This document shows positions 59,726 to 64,000 of a stretch of 64,000 nt of DNA, one piece after another. Location of the stretch: positions 1-64,000 of the forward strand of contig DPJA01000017.1 in NCBI GenBank assembly GCA_003543235.1. Reading direction: 5' to 3'. How positions within the stretch are numbered: the first letter of the stretch is position 1; the number at the start of each line of letters is the position of its first letter. Origin of the DNA: Lachnospiraceae bacterium. GTDB lineage: Bacteria > Bacillota > Clostridia > Lachnospirales > Anaerotignaceae. The position numbers were made by a program, and so were the translations under genes. Under the pieces are notes generated by a model. That model made no database searches. It worked only from the letters and a program-made list of their open reading frames with translations, and was not told where the DNA came from.

Positions 59726-61423
59726 TTACATTTGTTCAGGTGCATTTATACCTAATAGTCCAAGCCCTGTTGTAAGTACAGTTTTAACTGCATATACAAT
59801 AACAAGACGAGCATTCTTAACATCTTCTTCGCTAGAAAGAATTGGATTGTCATGGTAAAACTTATTAAATGCCTGTGCAATGTTAACCAAATGTCTGGAT
59901 ACTATAGATGGCTCATACTTATCAGCAGCATCTTTAATTTTATTAGAAAAATCGGCTAAAAGCTTGCAAACCTCTGCACTGCTTTCATCCGCAAGCAAAG
60001 TGTAATCCACATTTGCAGCTACTTCTGTTATTCCAGCTTTTTTAAGAACGCTGCACGCCCTTGCGTTTGTATATTGTACATATGGTCCAGTTTCGCCTTC
60101 AAAACTAAGCATTCTTTCCCAACTAAATACAACATCTTTAATACGTCCATTGTAAAGGTCATTAAAAATAACTGCACCAATACCCACCTGCTTTGCAACT
60201 TCTTCTTTGTTAGGCAAGTTTGGATTTTTCTCTTCAATAATTTTCTTTGTTTCATTCACTGCTTGATTAAGAAGTTCCTCCATAAGCACAACATTTCCCT
60301 TGCGTGTGGAAAGCTTTCCAGTATCAAGGCTTACAAGACCAAATGGAACGTGTACCAAATCCTTGCTCCATTCATATCCCATTTTTTCAATTACCTTGAA
60401 CCACTGAGCAAAATGAAGATTTTGGTCTAAGGCAGTTAAATACAAACACTTTTCAAAATTATATTTATTTTTACGATACAACGCCGCTGTGATGTCACGT
60501 GTAGCATATAGTGTTCCGCCATCCTTACGAATAATAAGGCAAGGAGGCATCTTTTCTTCTTCCAAATCAACAATCATAGCACCTTCGCTTTCAATAAGAA
60601 GTTTTTTCTCCTTAAGCTCGTCTACTACAGGTGCCATTTTATCATTGTAAAAACTTTCACCAGTAAAGGCATCAAATTTCACACCAAGCATTTTGTATAC
60701 ACGGTCAAATTCCTTCATGCTTATTTCGTAAAACCATTTCCATAACAAAAGTGCCTCTTCGTCACCGTCCTGCATCTTAACAAACCAGCCTCTTGCTTCA
60801 TCATCTAATTCTGGCTTGTTTTCAGCTTCGTCATGGAATTTTACGTAAATACGCATTAATTCCTCAATTCCCTTTTCTTCAACTGCCTGTTTTGAACCCC
60901 AATTTTTATACGCAACAATAAGCTTGCCAAACTGTGTACCCCAATCTCCAAGATGATTAACACCTACACAATTGTAGCCCAAAAACTCGTGAATTTTGTA
61001 AATTGCATTACCTATAACTGTTGAACGAAGATGTCCAACATGAAAAGGCTTGGCAATATTAGGTGAAGAATAGTCAACAACTATTGTTTTTCCATTGCCA
61101 ACATCGCATTTTCCATAATTTTCCTTTTCATCAACAACATTTTCCAATATTTCCTTAGCAAACATTCCTTTATCAGTAAATAAGTTTACATAAGCCCCCT
61201 GAATTTTTATTTCGCTTATAAAATCGGGCTTTACAATCTTCTCTGCAATATCTGCTGCAATTAAAGGTGGTGCTTTACGGAGAGTTTTTGCCAAACGAAA
61301 ACAAGGAAAAGCATAATCGCCCATATCTGTATTAGGTGGTATTTCAATTCCCCCAACAACCTCTGTTGGTTCCAGCCCTGCCGCTGTGGCAATCGCCTTT
61401 GCTATCTCAAATTTAAAATCCAT
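59726..61423 (-). CDS. argS: Arginyl-tRNA synthetase
   Basis: A 565-residue class I synthetase. The HIGH-like motif is FHVGHLRSTVIGNA; the KMSKS position is KLSTRKGN, as in ArgS enzymes that lack the canonical motif. The N-terminal Add1 domain and the C-terminal anticodon helix bundle (DALR) are complete. Divergent from the hydrolase gene. Confidence 0.96.
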   Translation of the reverse strand: MDFKFEIAKAIATAAGLEPTEVVGGIEIPPNTDMGDYAFPCFRLAKTLRKAPPLIAADIAEKIVKPDFISEIKIQGAYVNLFTDKGMFAKEILENVVDEKENYGKCDVGNGKTIVVDYSSPNIAKPFHVGHLRSTVIGNAIYKIHEFLGYNCVGVNHLGDWGTQFGKLIVAYKNWGSKQAVEEKGIEELMRIYVKFHDEAENKPELDDEARGWFVKMQDGDEEALLLWKWFYEISMKEFDRVYKMLGVKFDAFTGESFYNDKMAPVVDELKEKKLLIESEGAMIVDLEEEKMPPCLIIRKDGGTLYATRDITAALYRKNKYNFEKCLYLTALDQNLHFAQWFKVIEKMGYEWSKDLVHVPFGLVSLDTGKLSTRKGNVVLMEELLNQAVNETKKIIEEKNPNLPNKEEVAKQVGIGAVIFNDLYNGRIKDVVFSWERMLSFEGETGPYVQYTNARACSVLKKAGITEVAANVDYTLLADESSAEVCKLLADFSNKIKDAADKYEPSIVSRHLVNIAQAFNKFYHDNPILSSEEDVKNARLVIVYAVKTVLTTGLGLLGINAPEQM

Positions 61424-61698
61424 TTATATATTTCATCCTTCCCCATATCTTTTAATTCAGAATAAATAGTAAATTTAAGTGTATCACAAATTTCTTAACT
61501 ATTCAAGTTTTGACAATATGTTCCAACCATATGCTACCATAAATATATTCTTTTTTATATTATCTCCTACGGTTTAAAAATGAATTCTTTCATAATTACA
61601 GTCACATAGCAAAATAAAAAGGAGTTTTATAAAAATAGCTTTATTTTTATGCGAAATTGTATCATAATAGATATATATAAATGAAGGGCGGTGATTAA

Positions 61699-62634
61699 AT
61701 GAAATTTAAAAAAATTCTTAAAATATTTGGTGCTTTTACCACATTTTTTGGTGGTTTAACTCTTGTTAATAAGGCAATCTTTAAACTTGCAAAGCATGAA
61801 GATGCTGACTTTAAAATAGGCGAATACTTTGAATGGAAATATGGCAATGTTCATTACAAAAAAAGTGGTACGGGAAAACCAATTGTATTACTCCACAGCC
61901 TTACCATAGGAGGAAGCCACTGTGAATTTAGGAAAAATATTGAGGCTTTAAGCCAAAAATACACTGTGTATGCCGTTGATTTACCAGGCTATGGCTACAG
62001 TGACAAGCCCAAAATCACATATACAGCATTTACCTACGCTTCTTTTATAAATGATTTTATTAGCCAGATTGTTGGACAGCCAAGCATGGTTATTGCCTCC
62101 AATGGTTCGGGAATGTTTGCAACCATTGCAGCTAAACTTTTTAGCCAGAACATAACACACCTTACACTTATTTCTCCCAATGGAATTAGTGATAAGATGG
62201 CTGAGAATAGTGACTTTTACTACCGCACTATGCTAGAGCTTCCCCTTCATGGTACAACTGTTTATAACTATTTTTCTTCACGAAAAATTATAAAAGAATT
62301 TTTGCTAACTGATGGGTTTTATGCTCCTGAAAATGTGGACAAGACCGCTATTGACACATTCTATTACCCTGCTCATGGAACAAACAGTAATGTACGCTAT
62401 TCATATGCGTCTTATGCCACTAAGTACATGAATATGGATATAAATGGTTATTTTCAGAGCCTTACCATGCCAATTCGTATAATTTGGGGAGAAGAACTTA
62501 CCATAAATCCAATAGAAAATATGGACATTTTGAAGAAATTACAACCTGCTGCTGAATTTTATATTTTTGAAAACACTAAGATGTTTCCACATTATGAAAA
62601 TTGCGACGAGTTCAATAGCATAATAATAAACTGA
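61699..62634 (+). CDS. Alpha/beta hydrolase-fold protein, membrane-anchored
   Basis: A 311-residue protein. The N-terminal 25 residues form a hydrophobic anchor (FGAFTTFFGGLTLVNKAIFK). The fold is shown by PIVLLHSLTIGGSHCEFRKN and VYAVDLPGYGYSDKP. At the nucleophile elbow the sequence is IASNGSGMFATIAAK; aligned to the usual G-x-S-x-G, Asn replaces Ser, unless the Ser two positions on serves. A C-terminal His (FPHYENCDEF) is present. Activity is therefore uncertain. Confidence 0.85.
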   Translation: MKFKKILKIFGAFTTFFGGLTLVNKAIFKLAKHEDADFKIGEYFEWKYGNVHYKKSGTGKPIVLLHSLTIGGSHCEFRKNIEALSQKYTVYAVDLPGYGYSDKPKITYTAFTYASFINDFISQIVGQPSMVIASNGSGMFATIAAKLFSQNITHLTLISPNGISDKMAENSDFYYRTMLELPLHGTTVYNYFSSRKIIKEFLLTDGFYAPENVDKTAIDTFYYPAHGTNSNVRYSYASYATKYMNMDINGYFQSLTMPIRIIWGEELTINPIENMDILKKLQPAAEFYIFENTKMFPHYENCDEFNSIIIN

Positions 62635-62720
62635 TTTGGCAAGTCTTTAAAAAGTAATGTATACAAAACAAAAAAACTTAAAAAATATTCTAAATTTTAA
62701 TAAGATTAGGGGAATTTTAA

Positions 62721-63239
62721 ATGTCATCAAATTTAGCAGATATGAAATGTATTGATTTAAAAAATGAACAATCAATTATGGAAGAAACCATACAACAAGT
62801 TATACACGTTACCAAAAATGAATGTGGATTTGGAGTTATAGAACTGATGCAGCCTAAATATATTGACTGCTGTTACGAAAGCAAAGAACTTTCCATAATG
62901 TTTCACGTGGAAAAATGGGAGCTTAATCCACAGGGTTCAATGCACGGCGGTCTTGTTAGTGCCGCCTTTGACAATACCTTTGGTATGCTTACACACTACC
63001 TTGCAGACGACTGCTTTATCACCACAGTGGATTTAGCAACGAGATATTTAAAGCCCATACCCGAGGACACTGACCTTCTTATTAAGGTAAAAGCGTGTTC
63101 TTCAGGCCGTACTCTTGTAAGCCTCACAGGTGAAGCGTATATTATTGGTGAAGATATTCTTGCCGCTACAGCAAGTTCAACCTTCATGATTTTAAGGCAC
63201 AAAGAAACTCAGCTTACTTCAAAAGTTAATAACAAATAA
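62721..63239 (+). CDS. PaaI-type acyl-CoA thioesterase (HotDog fold)
   Basis: A 172-residue protein. The HotDog core is PQGSMHGGLVSAAFDNTFGM (catalytic Asp-type position in FDNTFGM) and the strand TTVDLATRYLKPIPEDTDLL. An N-terminal extension of about 30 residues precedes it. GGGG upstream of the ATG. Hydrolyses acyl- or aryl-CoA; substrate unknown. Confidence 0.88.
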   Translation: MSSNLADMKCIDLKNEQSIMEETIQQVIHVTKNECGFGVIELMQPKYIDCCYESKELSIMFHVEKWELNPQGSMHGGLVSAAFDNTFGMLTHYLADDCFITTVDLATRYLKPIPEDTDLLIKVKACSSGRTLVSLTGEAYIIGEDILAATASSTFMILRHKETQLTSKVNNK

Positions 63240-63385
63240 AAAAACAATTATGTTTGTTTATTACAATTGCATTAAGTTTAATTTAAAAGATATATGTTCA
63301 GCTTTATCGTCATAAAAATTTAAGGAAAAGGTGTGCAAATTTGTAATGAATTAATGTTACACTTATCCTTAAAGGAGTGACTATA

Positions 63386-64000
63386 ATGAAAAAAGTTTTA
63401 AAATTTATCGCCATTGCCGCCAGCATTTTTGTTTTTGCTGGATGTACCTCTGGACTAATAACAAAAGATAAAATAAATGCCGACACCGTTACTGTATACT
63501 ATGATAAGCTTTCCAATGCGAAGCCTTTAGTTTTTTCAAACAGTAACCCTGATGATGCGACTGTTATAAAAGAACTTACCACTATTGTTTCAAAAGTTGG
63601 TGAATACAAAATTGTTCCCCAAGATAAGCTATGCAGTGGCAACTGCCAGATGTGGCTTAAATTTGGCGAGGATACAGTTATTGGAATTTACGGTGATATG
63701 GATTATGGATATGTTGGAACAAGTATTGACCCTGTAGGAACAGAGGCAATGTATCTGCCTGAGGGGCTTAGCAAATGCTTAAGAGATATTGTTGATGTTT
63801 ATGGCTATACCTACCAAAGTTTTCGTGGAAAAGTAACCGCTGTACATGAAGACAGCATTACCATTACCCCTAACGACGATACATCTGAGATAAAAACTTC
63901 CGATTCTATTGTTGTTTCCATAACAGAATATACCAAGCTTATAAATGGTGAAACTCTTGATGCCTTAACCACAAGGGACATTCCTGTTGACTCCACCGTG
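63386..64000 (+). CDS. Lipoprotein with C-terminal OB-fold-like domain (partial at window end)
   Basis: A 205-codon frame that continues past the window. AAAGGAG precedes the ATG. The start MKKVLKFIAIAASIFVFAGC is a lipoprotein signal peptide with lipidated Cys20. The mature N-terminal 130 residues have beta strands and two Cys (LCSGNCQMW). From about residue 147 (FRGKVTAVHEDSITITPNDD) it resembles the DUF3221/OB-fold lipoprotein domain. Role unknown; outward-facing on the membrane. Confidence 0.85.
   Translation, partial: MKKVLKFIAIAASIFVFAGCTSGLITKDKINADTVTVYYDKLSNAKPLVFSNSNPDDATVIKELTTIVSKVGEYKIVPQDKLCSGNCQMWLKFGEDTVIGIYGDMDYGYVGTSIDPVGTEAMYLPEGLSKCLRDIVDVYGYTYQSFRGKVTAVHEDSITITPNDDTSEIKTSDSIVVSITEYTKLINGETLDALTTRDIPVDSTV

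Overview
The window comes from a low-GC, anaerobic, endospore-forming Firmicute, most likely a clostridium of the Lachnospirales type. The evidence is a BofA/YaaL (sporulation) pair, a CdaA/CdaR c-di-AMP module, an Stn-type (NuoE/NuoF/GltD-fusion) flavin-based electron-transfer complex, strong GGAGG ribosome binding sites and clostridial prophage genes. I cannot name the species from sequence alone.

Layout. (1) 1-19.9 kb: the right part of a PBSX/skin-like contractile-tail prophage, continuing off the left edge. Structural genes run on the minus strand in the usual order: small and large terminase, portal, scaffold, capsid, connectors, sheath, tube, frameshifted tail chaperone, tape measure, XkdP-Q-R-S-T-U baseplate, fibre, XkdX. 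An early/regulatory block follows (RinA/ArpU-like regulator, DUF2800, two XRE regulators facing away from each other over a shared promoter region, ImmA/IrrE protease). No integrase or replication enzymes are visible. The tape measure is unusually short, the usual minor head gene is missing, and an 81-bp duplication sits at the xkdP/xkdQ junction. (2) 19.9-20.5 kb: a scrap heap of RfbA, RfbB and glycosyltransferase fragments. (3) 20.5-29.1 kb: a MerR regulator divergent from an operon of PotD-PotB-PotC-PotA, a PII signalling protein, a second PotA, an aldehyde dehydrogenase and a EutQ-like cupin. This looks like uptake and oxidation of a polyamine or related amine under nitrogen-signal control. 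(4) 29.1-50.7 kb: tRNA-Ser, a lipid kinase, an amidohydrolase, the StnABC-like complex, proC, the cda operon with two unknown membrane proteins, an Fe-dependent alcohol dehydrogenase, ilvD and its divergent GntR regulator, an AI-2E-family permease, a diguanylate cyclase and xpt. (5) 50.8-51.7 kb: a roughly 860-nt gene-free block with its own promoter, folded 5' domain and terminator, which I propose is a long structured noncoding RNA. (6) 51.8-64 kb: a uracil-DNA glycosylase lacking the family's Fe-S cysteines, a DnaA-box cluster, rhomboid, bofA/yaaL, a Gx transporter/NusG-II pair, serS, DUF4446, parB/parA with two parS sites, argS, an alpha/beta hydrolase, a thioesterase and a lipoprotein cut by the window end. 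The parS sites and DnaA boxes suggest that the right part lies fairly close to the chromosomal origin.

Most promising for novelty: the structured RNA at 50826-51684; the PII-linked amine-uptake operon with its MerR promoter and leader terminator; the compact prophage with a programmed -1 frameshift, a shortened tape measure and a repressor gene with no ordinary start codon; and the parS site that doubles as the argS terminator.
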